From positions 434,001 through 498,000 of the forward strand of contig NZ_JAKCWP010000001.1 of assembly GCF_028767125.1 (NCBI RefSeq): 64,000 bases of DNA, written 5' to 3'. The position numbers and the translations under genes are program-made. Under the pieces are notes generated by a model. It ran no database searches and was not told the origin of the DNA. It saw only the letters and a program-made list of their open reading frames with translations. The stretch is from Chelativorans sp. YIM 93263. GTDB taxonomy: Bacteria; Pseudomonadota; Alphaproteobacteria; Rhizobiales; Rhizobiaceae. Position 1 is the first letter of the stretch; every line of letters begins with the position of its first letter. Below are positions 19,249 through 28,902 of this stretch, piece after piece.

Positions 19249-19635
19249 ATGACGCCGTTCGGAGAAAGAATCCGCCAGCTTCGCCGCGCCCGCGGGATCA
19301 GCCAGAAGGACATGGCGGCTGCAATCGGTGTCAGTGCCGCCTATCTCTCTGCGCTCGAACACGGCAGGCGCAGCCCGCCCAACTGGGCGATGGTTCAGAA
19401 GATCATCGGCTATTTCAACATCATTTGGGACGAAGCGGACGAGTTGCAACGGCTGGCCACGCTTTCCGATCCGCGGGTGGTGGTGGATACGGCCGGATTG
19501 TCAGATGGCGCTACGGAGTTTGCTAACCGGCTTGCCCAAAGCATCGCCGACCTGAACGACGAAGACGTCGTCACGCTCGCCCGCGAGCTGGACCGGATCC
19601 TCGCTCGCAAACGAAAGCATTTTGCAGGCAAGTGA
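19249..19635 (+). CDS. XRE-family helix-turn-helix regulator
   Basis: This 128-residue protein has an N-terminal XRE/Cro helix-turn-helix at about 5-62, with RIRQLRRARGISQKDMAAAI and the recognition-helix segment AAYLSALEHGRRSP. A helical C-terminal part of unknown role follows. The start at 19249 puts the domain at the very N-terminus; a longer open frame overlaps the Smr gene. It immediately follows the Smr gene (one-base gap), forming mltA-smr-xre. Its DNA targets cannot be inferred here. Confidence 0.85.
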   Translation: MTPFGERIRQLRRARGISQKDMAAAIGVSAAYLSALEHGRRSPPNWAMVQKIIGYFNIIWDEADELQRLATLSDPRVVVDTAGLSDGATEFANRLAQSIADLNDEDVVTLARELDRILARKRKHFAGK

Positions 19636-19722
19636 TTCACTTGCCAAACGCGGGAAAACAATCAAGGGCGGCATACGTTGCGCACGTGAACGTACTCCGC
19701 TCTAGAGGCGAATCGCCGTGAA

Positions 19723-20748
19723 TCACGAATCGGCAATCAGCGCTTCCAGCTCCATGAGCCGATCATTGATCAACCAGCCATAATAGTTCTCGCGTGGCCA
19801 GCGTGGTGTACGGCCCTGTTTTCGGAGCAGCCGGTTCTCCGCTGCCAGTTTCGCAGCGCGGGTCTCCACATTGCCGAGATTGTAGAGGGTAGCCGTCAAC
19901 CCGGGATTTTTGCTGATATCGAAACCGGCGACATCAGCATAGACATCAATCGATTTCCTGAGGATCGCCGCCATATAGGTCAGGCTCATATCAGGGTCCA
20001 TGATGGTGCGATAGACCTGCTGCGGATCCCGGTGGTCGAGCTTGGGCAGGCCGGAGGTCCCGTGCACCATATCGCTCATCTGCAACGCTGTCAGCGGATT
20101 GAGTTGGCCAATACCGAAAGTCTGGCCGGCGTAGAAGGGCTGGAAGAAAACGGCGCTGAACCGGTCATTCGGATAATGCGTGCCTTCAACCACCTGATCG
20201 CGGTACTTTTCATCCCAGACCGCTTCGCGGCAGCTCCAGAGTGCATAGCTGTCCATTTCGTCCCCACAGTCGGCAAACGCGGGCTGGCGAATGAAAGCTT
20301 CGACGGTTTCACCCTCGTACGAGAAGGAAAAGCTGCTCTTCAGGTAGGAAACGGCTTTGACGTAATAAGTCTGCAGATGGTCGTAGGCGTCGACGTTGTA
20401 GGTATGCTCACCGATGATCGCGCCAATCATGTGAATGGGCGCGACATCGTACTCGCCCGCCGCCTCGATGATTTTTGCGCGCAGTGCAGCATTGCTTTCC
20501 AGCAGCGCATAAATCTTCTTGTATTTCCGATCGTAGGTAGACTGGCCAGCCTGTGTTCGCCGAGCGGACGCGCTGGGGACGGGCGGCTGCGTTGCGTGCC
20601 GGTTTCCTGACGGCACAATCTCAGTCGCTTCGGCGGAAAATGCCGCCAAACTGAAGACTACGCCCGCGATAACGCTGCTGCTAAGCGACAAGCCGCCCGC
20701 CCCGTGAAACTCGATTCGCGCGGGACAGTAGAAAAAGAACGGGGGCAA
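19723..20748 (-). CDS. DUF1402 family exported protein
   Basis: The protein matches the DUF1402 pattern common in Rhizobiales. It has a hydrophobic signal-like segment (about 19-42, ending FSAEA), then a lysozyme-fold-like body with IIGEHTYNVDAYDHLQTYYVKA and FGIGQLNPLTALQMSD reminiscent of lytic transglycosylases. A function in cell-wall turnover is inference. The start is uncertain: the longest frame uses TTG at 20748 (341 residues), while a second TTG at 20691 would put the signal segment at the N-terminus. It follows hslU by 54 bases on the same strand. Confidence 0.78.
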   Translation of the reverse strand: MPPFFFYCPARIEFHGAGGLSLSSSVIAGVVFSLAAFSAEATEIVPSGNRHATQPPVPSASARRTQAGQSTYDRKYKKIYALLESNAALRAKIIEAAGEYDVAPIHMIGAIIGEHTYNVDAYDHLQTYYVKAVSYLKSSFSFSYEGETVEAFIRQPAFADCGDEMDSYALWSCREAVWDEKYRDQVVEGTHYPNDRFSAVFFQPFYAGQTFGIGQLNPLTALQMSDMVHGTSGLPKLDHRDPQQVYRTIMDPDMSLTYMAAILRKSIDVYADVAGFDISKNPGLTATLYNLGNVETRAAKLAAENRLLRKQGRTPRWPRENYYGWLINDRLMELEALIADS

Positions 20749-20802
20749 GTCGAGTTTCCGCCTGCCCGCCTGTGAAACGGACGCAACGCTGTGTCGAATG
20801 GG

Positions 20803-22113
20803 TTACAGGATGAAGCGCGAGAGGTCGGTATTCTTCGCCAAGTCACCCACATGTTCGTCGACATACGCGCCATCCACCGTGACCTCACTGCCGGAACGGT
20901 CGGGCGCGTTATAGGAGATATCGTCGAGAACACGCTCCATCACTGTCTGCAGGCGACGCGCTCCGATATTCTCCACGCTTGCGTTGAGGTCGACGGCAAT
21001 GGCCGCCAGACGGTCGATTGCGTCGTCGGTGAATTCAAGCCTGACCCCTTCGGTTTCCATGAGCGCCACATACTGCTTGATGAGGCTGGCCTCCGTCTCT
21101 GTCAGAATGCGGCGGAAGTCGTCCTTTTCGAGCGCCCGGAGCTCAACGCGGATAGGAAGGCGGCCCTGAAGCTCGGGCAGTAGATCTGACGGGCTGGTGA
21201 CGTGGAAGGCACCAGAAGCGATGAAGAGAATGTGATCGGTTTTCACCGGACCGTATTTGGTAGCGACCGTCGTGCCTTCGACCAGCGGAAGCAGGTCGCG
21301 CTGCACACCCTCGCGGGAGACTCCCGCACCCATGCCGCCTTCCCGCGCGGCAATCTTGTCGATTTCGTCGAGGAAGACGATTCCCTCACTTTGCGCAAGG
21401 TCGAGCGCTTTCTGGGTGACCTCGTCCTCATCCAGAAGCTTGTCCGATTCATCGTTGATTAGGTGCTTATAGGACTCCTTCACCGTGGTCTTGACGGTCT
21501 TGGTACGAGCGCCCCCCATAGCCTTCTGAAGCATGTCGTTAATGTTCAGAACGCCGACATTGCCCCCTTGCAGTCCCGGAATATCGAAATTTCCCAAACC
21601 GCCGCCGGTGTCCGCCACCTCGACCTCGATTTCCTTGTCGTCCAACTCGCCGTTTCTGAGCTTTTGCCGAAAACTGTCGCGCGTTGCCGGGCTTGCGGTT
21701 CTGCCGACGAGGGCTTCCAGAACACGCTCTTCCGCATTTACATGGGCCCGCGCCTCTACATTCTTGCGCATCTTCTCTCGCGTGAGCCCGATCGAGGCCT
21801 CGACGAGGTCACGAATGATTTGCTCCACATCGCGGCCGACATAGCCGACCTCGGTGAATTTCGTGGCCTCGACTTTCATGAAGGGCGCGCCTGCCAGCTT
21901 GGCGAGCCGGCGTGAAATCTCTGTCTTGCCGACGCCGGTGGGGCCAATCATCAGGATATTCTTCGGCATCACTTCATCGCGCAACACCGGCTCAAGCTGC
22001 TGACGGCGCCAACGGTTCCTGAGTGCAATAGCCACGGCCCGTTTCGCATCCTTCTGACCGATAATGTAGCGATCGAGCTCGGAAACGATCTCGCGGGGAG
22101 AAAATGTGCTCAT
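20803..22113 (-). CDS. hslU: ATP-dependent protease ATPase subunit HslU
   Basis: HslU is the hexameric AAA+ unfoldase of the HslVU protease. The 436-residue protein carries Walker [10 protein letters not shown] at 57-65, Walker B in the [10 protein letters not shown] region, the I-domain insertion (about 110-240), and the C-terminal tail SRFIL that docks on HslV. The ATG (22113-22111) overlaps the stop of a decayed acetyltransferase fragment (ATGA), a remnant of the usual hslV-GNAT-hslU layout in this group. Confidence 0.98.
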   Translation of the reverse strand: MSTFSPREIVSELDRYIIGQKDAKRAVAIALRNRWRRQQLEPVLRDEVMPKNILMIGPTGVGKTEISRRLAKLAGAPFMKVEATKFTEVGYVGRDVEQIIRDLVEASIGLTREKMRKNVEARAHVNAEERVLEALVGRTASPATRDSFRQKLRNGELDDKEIEVEVADTGGGLGNFDIPGLQGGNVGVLNINDMLQKAMGGARTKTVKTTVKESYKHLINDESDKLLDEDEVTQKALDLAQSEGIVFLDEIDKIAAREGGMGAGVSREGVQRDLLPLVEGTTVATKYGPVKTDHILFIASGAFHVTSPSDLLPELQGRLPIRVELRALEKDDFRRILTETEASLIKQYVALMETEGVRLEFTDDAIDRLAAIAVDLNASVENIGARRLQTVMERVLDDISYNAPDRSGSEVTVDGAYVDEHVGDLAKNTDLSRFIL

Positions 22114-22393
22114 TGGATCCTCGAAAAACTTCTGGGCGTCATTTCCATAAGCACCGTGACGCCCTGGGTGTTGCGATGCTGGTCAACCTTCATGAAGCTG
22201 GCCTTGGCGTAAGCGCGAATCGCGCGTGTTCTCTCTAGTCTCGCCGCTGGCCTGCCCACTGCGGATGAGATCGAGTTTTTCTTCCGGGTCGGCCCACCAT
22301 TGCCGCACACTCGGCTCCACCAGCTGGCGCGCCAGCATCGCCATGAATTTCCGATACCGGCTCGAACTCGACTGTATAGTCCTCAGCCGGCAT
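22110..22393 (-). pseudogene. Decayed GNAT-type acetyltransferase between hslV and hslU
   Basis: Three pieces of a GNAT N-acetyltransferase can be read in shifting frames. From an ATG at 22393, inside the end of hslV, the first reads [19 protein letters not shown]. In the next frame comes AMLARQLVEPSVRQWWADPEE and on to RSGQASGET. In a third frame [17 protein letters not shown] runs to LMEMTPRSF. The total is about 284 bases, against roughly 450-550 for intact relatives, so the middle with most of the acetyl-CoA-binding core is missing and at least one frameshift is present. Both ends still overlap their neighbours as in an intact operon. Not functional as an enzyme. Confidence 0.8.
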
Positions 22394-22931
22394 CCAGCGT
22401 TTCCAGAATGATGTTGTCGTTTGTGTAGATGCAGATGCTGGCTGCGATTTCCATGGCGCGCCGCGCGATCTCTTCGGCATCCCTGTCCGTGTCGACGAGC
22501 GCGCGTGCCGCCGCAAGGGCGTAATTGCCGCCCGAGCCGATCGCCATCACTCCCTGCTCGGGTTCCAGCACGTCTCCGGTGCCGGTCAGCGCCAGCGTCA
22601 CGTTTTTGTCGGCCACCAGCATCATGGCTTCCAGCCGGCGCAGATAGCGGTCCGTCCGCCAGTCCTTCGCCAGTTCGACACAGGCACGGGTGAGCTGGTC
22701 GGGATACTGCTCCAGCTTGCCTTCCAGCCGCTCCAAAAGCGTGAAGGCGTCAGCCGTCGCGCCGGCGAAACCGGCAATAACATTGCCTTTGCCAATTCGG
22801 CGCACCTTGCGCGCGTTGCCCTTCATCACCGTCTGGCCGAAGCTCACCTGCCCGTCACCGGCGATGACGACCTTGTCGCCTTTGCGAACGGTGACGATCG
22901 TGGTGGCATGCATTGATGGATTATCGCTCAT
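22383..22931 (-). CDS. hslV: ATP-dependent protease peptidase subunit HslV
   Basis: HslV is the proteasome-like threonine peptidase of HslVU. I place the start at 22931 ([17 protein letters not shown]), with AAGGAG six bases upstream, giving 182 residues; the longer open frame adds 33 residues unlike the family. The nucleophile should be the first threonine of ATTIVTVR (about residue 10) after propeptide removal, and GDGQVSFGQ and [15 protein letters not shown] are typical. It is divergent from hisB across 152 bases. Confidence 0.96.
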   Translation of the reverse strand: MSDNPSMHATTIVTVRKGDKVVIAGDGQVSFGQTVMKGNARKVRRIGKGNVIAGFAGATADAFTLLERLEGKLEQYPDQLTRACVELAKDWRTDRYLRRLEAMMLVADKNVTLALTGTGDVLEPEQGVMAIGSGGNYALAAARALVDTDRDAEEIARRAMEIAASICIYTNDNIILETLDAG

Positions 22932-23083
22932 GAAGAACTCCTTGGTGCCGTTGCGGCGGCACTTCGAGGCCATATGTAAGACCCGGTAAAAAGAATGCAA
23001 ACACCCTGGGCCCGTGCGCATGGCTGGCATTCACCCCGGACATGCTCTAAAAGGCGAGCCTCGATGCCTGCAGAGGGAATGCC

Positions 23084-23683
23084 ATGGCAGCGCGCCAAGC
23101 CGAGATCACCCGTAAGACGAACGAGACCGAAGTCACCGCCTCCGTCAATCTTGATGGTGAGGGACGTTTTGAGATTGGCACCGGTATCGGCTTCTTCGAT
23201 CATATGCTGGAGCAGCTTTCGCGCCATTCGCTGATCGATATCAGCGTGACAGCGAAGGGTGATCTGCATATCGACGATCATCATACTGTGGAAGATTGCG
23301 GCATCGCAATCGGCCAGGCGATTTCAAAAGCACTCGGTGAGCGCCGCGGCATCACACGCTATGCATCTCTCGATCTGGCCATGGACGAAGCATTGACGCG
23401 CGCCGCGGTTGATCTGTCCGGTCGACCCTTCCTGGTCTGGAAGGTGGTCTTCCCTTCCTCGAAGGTCGGCACGTTCGATACCGAACTGGTGGGTGAGTTC
23501 TTCCAGGCTCTGGCCCAGAATGCGGGCATTACTCTGCATGTGATGAATCTCTATGGGACCAATGCTCATCATATTGCGGAAACCTGCTTCAAGGCGACCG
23601 CGCGCGTGCTGCGGACAGCCTGCGAACATGATCCGCGTCAGCCGGACGCGATCCCGTCGACCAAAGGCACGTTGAGCGACTGA
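23084..23683 (+). CDS. hisB: Imidazoleglycerol-phosphate dehydratase HisB
   Basis: HisB removes water from imidazole glycerol phosphate to give imidazole acetol phosphate, step six of histidine synthesis. The 199-residue protein is the monofunctional form, without the histidinol-phosphatase domain fused in enterobacteria. The metal-binding motifs [27 protein letters not shown] and [12 protein letters not shown] are intact. It leads a plus-strand histidine operon (hisB, DUF2628, hisH, hisA, hisF, hisE) with very short gaps or overlaps. Confidence 0.97.
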   Translation: MAARQAEITRKTNETEVTASVNLDGEGRFEIGTGIGFFDHMLEQLSRHSLIDISVTAKGDLHIDDHHTVEDCGIAIGQAISKALGERRGITRYASLDLAMDEALTRAAVDLSGRPFLVWKVVFPSSKVGTFDTELVGEFFQALAQNAGITLHVMNLYGTNAHHIAETCFKATARVLRTACEHDPRQPDAIPSTKGTLSD

Positions 23684-23688
23684 GACAG

Positions 23689-24174
23689 ATGGCAAGCTAC
23701 GTCGTTCTCGAACCTCCAGAAGCGCCCGACAGGGTGGAACGGGCCGTTCTTGTGCGCGATGGGTTCGCCTTCTTCGCGTTTCTGGTGCCGTTCCTGTGGT
23801 TTCTCTGGCATCGCATGTGGATCGAGGCGATCCTCGTCATCCTGGCAACGATCGCGATCGCTGTGCTCGGCGGCCAACTGGGCCATGCGAGCCTCGGGAC
23901 GCTTCTCTCGCTCCTCCTAGCGTTCTTCATCGGGGTGGAAGCGCAGAACTTCCGTGTCAATGCGCTCCGCAGGCGTGGTTGGAACGTCTGGGGGGTCGTG
24001 GAAGGGCGTGACCGCGAAGAAGCCGAACTTCGCTATGCGGCGGAAGTTGAACCGACGTCCGAACAAAGACCGGCCGCCGCGCCGCCGAGTGCTCCGGCAA
24101 CCATGCGGCCTCATGGAAAGGGGCCGAAGGCGTCCTCATCTTTCGGACTGCTTGTTTATCCGCGGAGGAGCTGA
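23689..24174 (+). CDS. DUF2628 membrane protein in the histidine operon
   Basis: This 161-residue protein matches the DUF2628 family: hydrophobic segments at about 24-44, 46-64 and 68-86, followed by [20 protein letters not shown] and a low-complexity Ala/Pro-rich tail. The family has no assigned function. Its presence between hisB and hisH, five bases after one and two before the other, is conserved in several Rhizobiales, so co-expression is likely, but a role in histidine synthesis is not implied. Confidence 0.85.
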   Translation: MASYVVLEPPEAPDRVERAVLVRDGFAFFAFLVPFLWFLWHRMWIEAILVILATIAIAVLGGQLGHASLGTLLSLLLAFFIGVEAQNFRVNALRRRGWNVWGVVEGRDREEAELRYAAEVEPTSEQRPAAAPPSAPATMRPHGKGPKASSSFGLLVYPRRS

Positions 24175-24176
24175 AC

Positions 24177-24827
24177 GTGCGCATCGCCATCATCGATTAT
24201 GGTTCTGGCAATCTGCGTTCCGCCACCAGGGCGTTCGAACGCGCGGCGAGCGAATCCGGCATCTCCGCCCAAATCGATCTCACGGATGACGCCGAGCGCG
24301 TGCGCACGGCCGACCGCATCGTCCTGCCAGGTGTGGGCGCATACGCCGACTGCCGGGCCGGCCTGGACGCGGTTCCCGGCATGATGGAAGCGATCGAGGA
24401 AGCCGCTATCGGCAAAGCCCGGCCCTTTCTCGGCATCTGCGTGGGCATGCAGCTCATGTCCGAGCGTGGATTGGAGAAGACGACTACGGAGGGATTCGGC
24501 TGGATTGCCGGGGATGTGACCGAGATCACACCCGACGACCCCGCCCTGAAGGTTCCCCAGATCGGGTGGAACACGATTCACGTGAAACATTCCCACCCGC
24601 TCTTCGACGGAATCGATACGGGCCCGGATGGCCTCCACGCTTACTTCGTACACTCCTATCACCTGGCGGCGAAACGCGCAGACGACATCCTGGCTGTGAC
24701 CGACTATGGCGGTGAGATCACCGCAGCCGTTTCCCGCGGCAATCTTGCCGGCACACAATTCCACCCTGAAAAGAGCCAGACACTCGGCCTGGCCCTGATC
24801 GCAAATTTCTTGAAGTGGACTCCATGA
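24177..24827 (+). CDS. hisH: Imidazole glycerol phosphate synthase, glutamine amidotransferase subunit HisH
   Basis: HisH hydrolyses glutamine and passes ammonia to HisF. The 216-residue protein starts at GTG 24177, with GGAGGAG about seven bases upstream. The class I amidotransferase triad is present: Cys88 in FLGICVGMQ, and His196 and Glu198 in GTQFHPEKS. Its stop overlaps the hisA ATG by four bases. A parS-like sequence (24574-24589) lies inside the gene. Confidence 0.97.
   Translation: MRIAIIDYGSGNLRSATRAFERAASESGISAQIDLTDDAERVRTADRIVLPGVGAYADCRAGLDAVPGMMEAIEEAAIGKARPFLGICVGMQLMSERGLEKTTTEGFGWIAGDVTEITPDDPALKVPQIGWNTIHVKHSHPLFDGIDTGPDGLHAYFVHSYHLAAKRADDILAVTDYGGEITAAVSRGNLAGTQFHPEKSQTLGLALIANFLKWTP
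24574..24589. promoter_or_regulatory. Possible additional parS-like site inside hisH
   Basis: CGATTCACGTGAAACA matches the parS 16-mer at 14 of 16 positions, with the right half perfect. It encodes part of IHVKHSH in hisH, so chance or coding constraint could explain it. It lies about 13 kb to the right of the origin candidate, opposite the main parS cluster. Confidence 0.35.
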
Positions 24828-25558
24828 TTCTGTTCCCCGCCATTGATCTAAAAGACGGCGAATGTGTGCGCCTTAAGCTTGGCGAGATGAGCCAGGCGAC
24901 TGTCTACAACACCGATCCCGCCGCCCAGGCAAAGACCTTCGAGAGGCAGGGTTTCGAGTGGCTCCACGTGGTCGATCTCAATGGTGCCTTCGCGGGTGAC
25001 AGCGTCAATGGTGCTGCCGTCGAAGCCATCCTGAATGCGACGGCAAACCCGGTGCAACTCGGCGGTGGCATCCGCTCCCTCGCTCAGATTGAGGCTTGGC
25101 TCGAGAAAGGCCTTACGCGCGTGATCCTGGGTACGGCCGCTGTTCGCGAGCCGGAGCTGGTGCACGAGGCCTGCCGGAAATTCCCGGGCAAAATCGCGGT
25201 CGGGATCGACGCGCGCCGCGGTAAGGTAGCCGTCGAAGGCTGGGCGGAAACCTCCGATCTCTCCGCTGCGGAGCTTGCGAAGCGATTCGAAGGCGCAGGC
25301 GTGGCAGCGATCATCTACACTGATATCGACCGCGACGGCGTGCTCACCGGGATTAACTGGGATGCGACCATCGCCCTGGCGGACATCGTCGATATTCCGG
25401 TCATCGCATCTGGAGGCTTGGCTTCAATGTCCGATATCGAGCGCATGACGCAGCCTGATGCGGGAAGGCTCGCAGGCGCCATTTCGGGCCGGGCGCTCTA
25501 TGACGGGCGCATTGACCCGGTGGAAGCTCTCGAAACACTGCGGAAGACGCGCCAATGA
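24824..25558 (+). CDS. hisA: Phosphoribosylformimino-AICAR ribotide isomerase HisA
   Basis: HisA isomerises ProFAR to PRFAR, an Amadori rearrangement in histidine synthesis. The ATG at 24824 ([12 protein letters not shown]) fits the family N-terminus and overlaps the hisH TGA; a GTG nine bases earlier is also in frame. The 244-residue TIM barrel has the catalytic aspartates Asp8 (PAIDLKDG) and the one in IYTDIDRDG, plus two half-barrel phosphate-binding loops. The stop overlaps the hisF ATG by four bases. Confidence 0.97.
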   Translation: MILFPAIDLKDGECVRLKLGEMSQATVYNTDPAAQAKTFERQGFEWLHVVDLNGAFAGDSVNGAAVEAILNATANPVQLGGGIRSLAQIEAWLEKGLTRVILGTAAVREPELVHEACRKFPGKIAVGIDARRGKVAVEGWAETSDLSAAELAKRFEGAGVAAIIYTDIDRDGVLTGINWDATIALADIVDIPVIASGGLASMSDIERMTQPDAGRLAGAISGRALYDGRIDPVEALETLRKTRQ

Positions 25559-26337
25559 CTCTGAAAGCCCGCGTCATTCCCTGCTTGGACGTCCATAACG
25601 GCCGTGTCGTCAAGGGTGTCAACTTCGTTGATCTCGTCGATGCCGGCGATCCGGTGGAAGCGGCGAAAGCCTATGATGCAGCCGGCGCGGATGAGCTCTG
25701 CTTCCTCGACATTACGGCCAGTCACGAAAACCGCGAGACGATCTTCGATGTCGTCGCGAGCACGGCCGAGCAGTGTTTCATGCCGCTCACCGTTGGCGGC
25801 GGTGTGCGCGAGGTAGCCGATATCCGCAAGCTGCTTCTGGCCGGGGCCGATAAGGTTTCCATCAACACCGCTGCCGTCAGGGATCCGGAGTTTGTCGCCC
25901 GCGCGGCTGACAAGTTTGGTAACCAGTGCATCGTTGTCGCGATCGACGCCAAGAGAGTTTCGAGCGAACATGAGCCTGAACGCTGGGAGATTTTCACCCA
26001 TGGCGGCCGGACTGCAACCGGCATAGACGCCGTCGAATTCGCCGCTCGCGTCGCGGCGCTCGGCGCCGGCGAGCTCCTTTTGACCTCCATGGATCGGGAT
26101 GGAACGAAGGCCGGTTACGACATCGCTTTGACACGCGCTATAACTGATGCCGTTCGAGTTCCGGTCATTGCGTCGGGCGGTGTCGGCACGCTGGAGCACC
26201 TGGTCGGCGGTATCCTCAACGGACATGCAGCCGCCGTGCTTGCTGCTTCGATCTTTCACTTCGGGACCTACACGATTGGCGAGGCAAAACGATATATGGC
26301 GGAGGCGGGCATTCCCATGCGGCTGGACCGTGTATAA
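25555..26337 (+). CDS. hisF: Imidazole glycerol phosphate synthase, cyclase subunit HisF
   Basis: HisF closes the imidazole ring from PRFAR and HisH-derived ammonia, releasing AICAR. The 260-residue TIM barrel shows the catalytic aspartates, Asp12 in [10 protein letters not shown] and the one in TSMDRDGT, and the phosphate loops VGGGVRE and ASGGVGT. Its ATG overlaps the hisA stop (ATGA). It ends 10 bases before hisE. Confidence 0.97.
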   Translation: MTLKARVIPCLDVHNGRVVKGVNFVDLVDAGDPVEAAKAYDAAGADELCFLDITASHENRETIFDVVASTAEQCFMPLTVGGGVREVADIRKLLLAGADKVSINTAAVRDPEFVARAADKFGNQCIVVAIDAKRVSSEHEPERWEIFTHGGRTATGIDAVEFAARVAALGAGELLLTSMDRDGTKAGYDIALTRAITDAVRVPVIASGGVGTLEHLVGGILNGHAAAVLAASIFHFGTYTIGEAKRYMAEAGIPMRLDRV

Positions 26338-26347
26338 TGATGCGTTC

Positions 26348-26689
26348 ATGAGCGAGTTCGACCTGACCAGACTTGAGGCTATTATCGCCGAGCGCGCCGA
26401 CTCCGGCGCGTCGGACTCCTGGACAGCGAAGCTCCTTGCGGAGGGCATGAACAAGGCTGCGCAAAAACTTGGCGAAGAAGCCGTGGAAACGGTCATTGCG
26501 GCTGTAAATGGCGATCGCAAGACGTTGATCTCCGAAAGCGCTGACCTTCTTTATCACTGGCTTGTCGTCCTGAAGGCAGCGGATATCGGCCTGGACGAAG
26601 TGATGGCTGAACTGCAAGCGCGCACTGGCCGCTCGGGCATTGCGGAAAAGACCGCTCGTGGCAATCCGCCGGCCGGTAATGCCGAATAG
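26348..26689 (+). CDS. hisE: Phosphoribosyl-ATP pyrophosphatase HisE
   Basis: HisE hydrolyses phosphoribosyl-ATP to phosphoribosyl-AMP, step two of the pathway. The start at 26348 ([13 protein letters not shown]) gives 113 residues; the longer open frame overlaps hisF. The MazG-like helical fold carries [13 protein letters not shown] and [13 protein letters not shown], which hold the metal-binding glutamates and aspartate. It is a stand-alone HisE rather than a HisIE fusion. coaA follows one base after the stop. Confidence 0.95.
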   Translation: MSEFDLTRLEAIIAERADSGASDSWTAKLLAEGMNKAAQKLGEEAVETVIAAVNGDRKTLISESADLLYHWLVVLKAADIGLDEVMAELQARTGRSGIAEKTARGNPPAGNAE

Positions 26690-26690
26690 G

Positions 26691-27686
26691 ATGGCGGATC
26701 CAGGATCAGATACGGAAAGATCGCTGATGGACCAGCTTGTTTCGTCTGAACGTTACTCCCCCTACCGCTTATTCACCGCTGAGCGCTGGGCAAAGTTTCG
26801 CGACGACACGCCCCTGACCCTAACCGAGGATGAAGTGCGGCGGCTGCGCTCGCTCAACGACCCGGTCGATCTTGAGGAGGTCGGCCGTATTTACCTGTCG
26901 CTTTCGCGGCTCTTGTCAGCGCATGTCGAGGCAAGTCAGATCCTCTTTCGTCAGCGCCAGGTCTTTTTCGATGCCAACGAGGCGGTGAAAGCGCCGTTCA
27001 TCATCGGCATTGCCGGGTCGGTTGCAGTGGGAAAATCGACGACCGCGCGCGTGCTCAAGGAGCTTCTGGCGCGCTGGCCTTCGACGCCGAAGGTGGATCT
27101 GGTCACTACGGACGGCTTTCTCTACCCGAACGATGTGCTGCGACGGGAAGGCCTGATGGAGCGTAAGGGCTTCCCGGAAAGCTACGATGTCGGCGCGATC
27201 CTGCGCTTTCTTTCCGGCATCAAGGCGGGCCTTCCCAATGCGCGCGCACCGGTTTATTCGCACTTTACCTATGATGTACTGTCGGGCGAATACGTCACAA
27301 TCGATCGCCCCGACATCCTCATTTTCGAGGGCATCAACGTTCTCCAGACCCGGGATCTGCCAGCCGACGGCAAAGCGGTACCTTTCGTCTCGGATTTCTT
27401 CGACTTCTCAATCTATATCGATGCACCGGAAGAACTGATCCACCAATGGTATGTTGAACGGTTCACGCGTTTGCGCGAGACTGCGTTCAAGGATCCGAGA
27501 TCCTTTTTCCATCGCTACTCGGAATTGTCCGACAATGCCGCGCTGGCGATCGCGGAGCAGCTCTGGAACAATATCAACCTTAAGAACCTGCGCGAAAATA
27601 TTTTGCCAACGCGCCCCCGGGCAGATCTCATTCTGCGCAAGGGCACCAACCATCTGGTTCAGGAAGTCGCGCTGCGAAAGCTCTAA
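26691..27686 (+). CDS. coaA: Type I pantothenate kinase CoaA
   Basis: CoaA phosphorylates pantothenate, the first and regulated step of coenzyme A synthesis. The start at 26691 ([11 protein letters not shown]) gives 331 residues. It has the P-loop GSVAVGKST at 109-117, the family block [12 protein letters not shown], and the substrate-site region with YDVLSGEYV. It sits at the end of the histidine operon with a one-base gap after hisE, an arrangement shared by many Rhizobiales. Its stop overlaps the convergent alkB stop by four bases, and I see no terminator hairpin between them. Confidence 0.96.
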   Translation: MADPGSDTERSLMDQLVSSERYSPYRLFTAERWAKFRDDTPLTLTEDEVRRLRSLNDPVDLEEVGRIYLSLSRLLSAHVEASQILFRQRQVFFDANEAVKAPFIIGIAGSVAVGKSTTARVLKELLARWPSTPKVDLVTTDGFLYPNDVLRREGLMERKGFPESYDVGAILRFLSGIKAGLPNARAPVYSHFTYDVLSGEYVTIDRPDILIFEGINVLQTRDLPADGKAVPFVSDFFDFSIYIDAPEELIHQWYVERFTRLRETAFKDPRSFFHRYSELSDNAALAIAEQLWNNINLKNLRENILPTRPRADLILRKGTNHLVQEVALRKL

Positions 27687-28300
27687 TCCGGGGCGGTCAC
27701 CCGCCGCAACGTCAGATTGATCCGGCCGCCGCTTTTCAAAAGGTCGCAGGTGCCGGAATATATGCGTCCTACGCCGTGATAGCGCAGTCGTCCTTCTCCG
27801 CCGAGCACCAAGAGATCGCCGCTTTCCAGACGAAAGGAAACGGTCTTCCCCGAGCGGCTCATTCCACCAACGCGAAAAAGGCAGGCGTCCCCAAGTGAAA
27901 CGGAGACCACCGGCGCGTCGAACACCTCTTCGTCACGGTCCTGGTGCAGCCCCATTTTTGCGGAGCTGTCATAAAAAATGACAAGACAGGCCTGCGGCGG
28001 ATGGGGGTAATGCGATACCTGCTCCCAAAGCGCAAGCAGCCGTTCGGGGATGGCCGGCCAGCGCTTGCCTGTAATCGGATGCGTCCCCTGATAACGGTAG
28101 CCGCGCTCTTTGTCGGTCAGCCAGCCGAGTGCCCCGCAATTGGTCATGCGCACACTCATCGACTTGCCCGTGCGCGGCATCTGCGGCACGTAAAGCGGAG
28201 CCTCGGCAGCCACCTGCCGGATATCTGTAAGAAGCGCCTCCTGCTCCTCCCGGTCGAAATAACCAGGCACGTGCCGAACGCCGTTTGGAAGACTCAACAT
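27683..28300 (-). CDS. alkB: AlkB-type Fe(II)/2-oxoglutarate dioxygenase
   Basis: AlkB reverses 1-methyladenine and 3-methylcytosine damage in DNA and RNA by oxidative demethylation. The 205-residue protein has the iron ligands His119 and Asp121 (LHQDRDE) and His175 (YHGVGR). The 2-oxoglutarate-binding arginines are Arg193 and Arg199 in RINLTLR, so it should be active. It is on the minus strand between arfB and the convergent coaA. No ada or alkA neighbour is present, so adaptive-response control cannot be inferred. Confidence 0.93.
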   Translation of the reverse strand: MLSLPNGVRHVPGYFDREEQEALLTDIRQVAAEAPLYVPQMPRTGKSMSVRMTNCGALGWLTDKERGYRYQGTHPITGKRWPAIPERLLALWEQVSHYPHPPQACLVIFYDSSAKMGLHQDRDEEVFDAPVVSVSLGDACLFRVGGMSRSGKTVSFRLESGDLLVLGGEGRLRYHGVGRIYSGTCDLLKSGGRINLTLRRVTAPD

Positions 28301-28375
28301 AGAACCTCGACAGCCGTTTGATCGCCATCTCTCGTGGGATGAATGTCAGGAGGCTTGTTTTGCAACCCGAAAAAA

Positions 28376-28810
28376 TCAATCGGAAGACACTTTGCCGCGC
28401 ATTCTCTTGATCTGTGAGCGACCGGCTTTCTTCTTCAGCCGCCGCTCAACCGCTCCGCGCGAGGGCCTGGTTTTCTTTCGCGGCTTTGGTGGTGGCTCCG
28501 ATGCCTTGCGCAAGAGCTCTGCGAGCCGCTCGCGCGCATCCTCCCGGTTGCGCTCCTGTGAGCGGAAGCGCGCGGCTTCGATAATGATTTGCCCATCCTT
28601 GGTAGCCCGATATCCGGCAAGCTTGAGCGCTTTCTCGCGCACCGGCTCAGGCAGGTCCCGGGCATTGGCTGCATCGAAGCGAAGCTGGACCGCCGTCGCC
28701 ACCTTGTTGACGTTCTGCCCGCCGGGCCCGGAGGAACGGACGAATTGCTCCTCCAGTTCGTCGTCGTTGACGAACATACCGTCCCGAATCTCAATTCTAT
28801 TCCCAGGCAT
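28376..28810 (-). CDS. arfB: Alternative ribosome-rescue factor ArfB (YaeJ), a peptidyl-tRNA hydrolase
   Basis: ArfB enters stalled ribosomes lacking a stop codon and hydrolyses the peptidyl-tRNA. The 144-residue protein has the release-factor GGQ loop (SSGPGGQNVNKV, with GGQ at 30-32) and a basic, lysine/arginine-rich C-terminal tail that in family members inserts into the empty mRNA channel. The length is typical. An ArfB backup to trans-translation is common in alphaproteobacteria. It is separated from pckA by a strong hairpin. Confidence 0.93.
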   Translation of the reverse strand: MPGNRIEIRDGMFVNDDELEEQFVRSSGPGGQNVNKVATAVQLRFDAANARDLPEPVREKALKLAGYRATKDGQIIIEAARFRSQERNREDARERLAELLRKASEPPPKPRKKTRPSRGAVERRLKKKAGRSQIKRMRGKVSSD

Positions 28811-28839
28811 TCCCGCCGTCCTGTCCGCATTAAAAGCAT

Positions 28840-28866
28840 CACGGCGATCCCAACGGGATCGCCGTG
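28840..28866 (-). terminator. Intrinsic terminator after pckA
   Basis: CACGGCGATCCC and GGGATCGCCGTG form a perfect 12-base stem around an AAC loop. Read on the minus strand, ATGCTTTTAAT follows. The position, 37 bases past the pckA stop and before arfB, fits termination of pckA; the T tract is short but the stem is very strong. Confidence 0.8.
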
Positions 28867-28902
28867 CCTAGAGAATGGGACAGATGAGGGTTCCCGACAA
28901 GC

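Noticed and set aside
19676-19696. A parS-like CACGTGAA sequence between the XRE gene and the DUF1402 gene
   Set aside because: Flanking bases do not match the TGTTT/AAACA arms.
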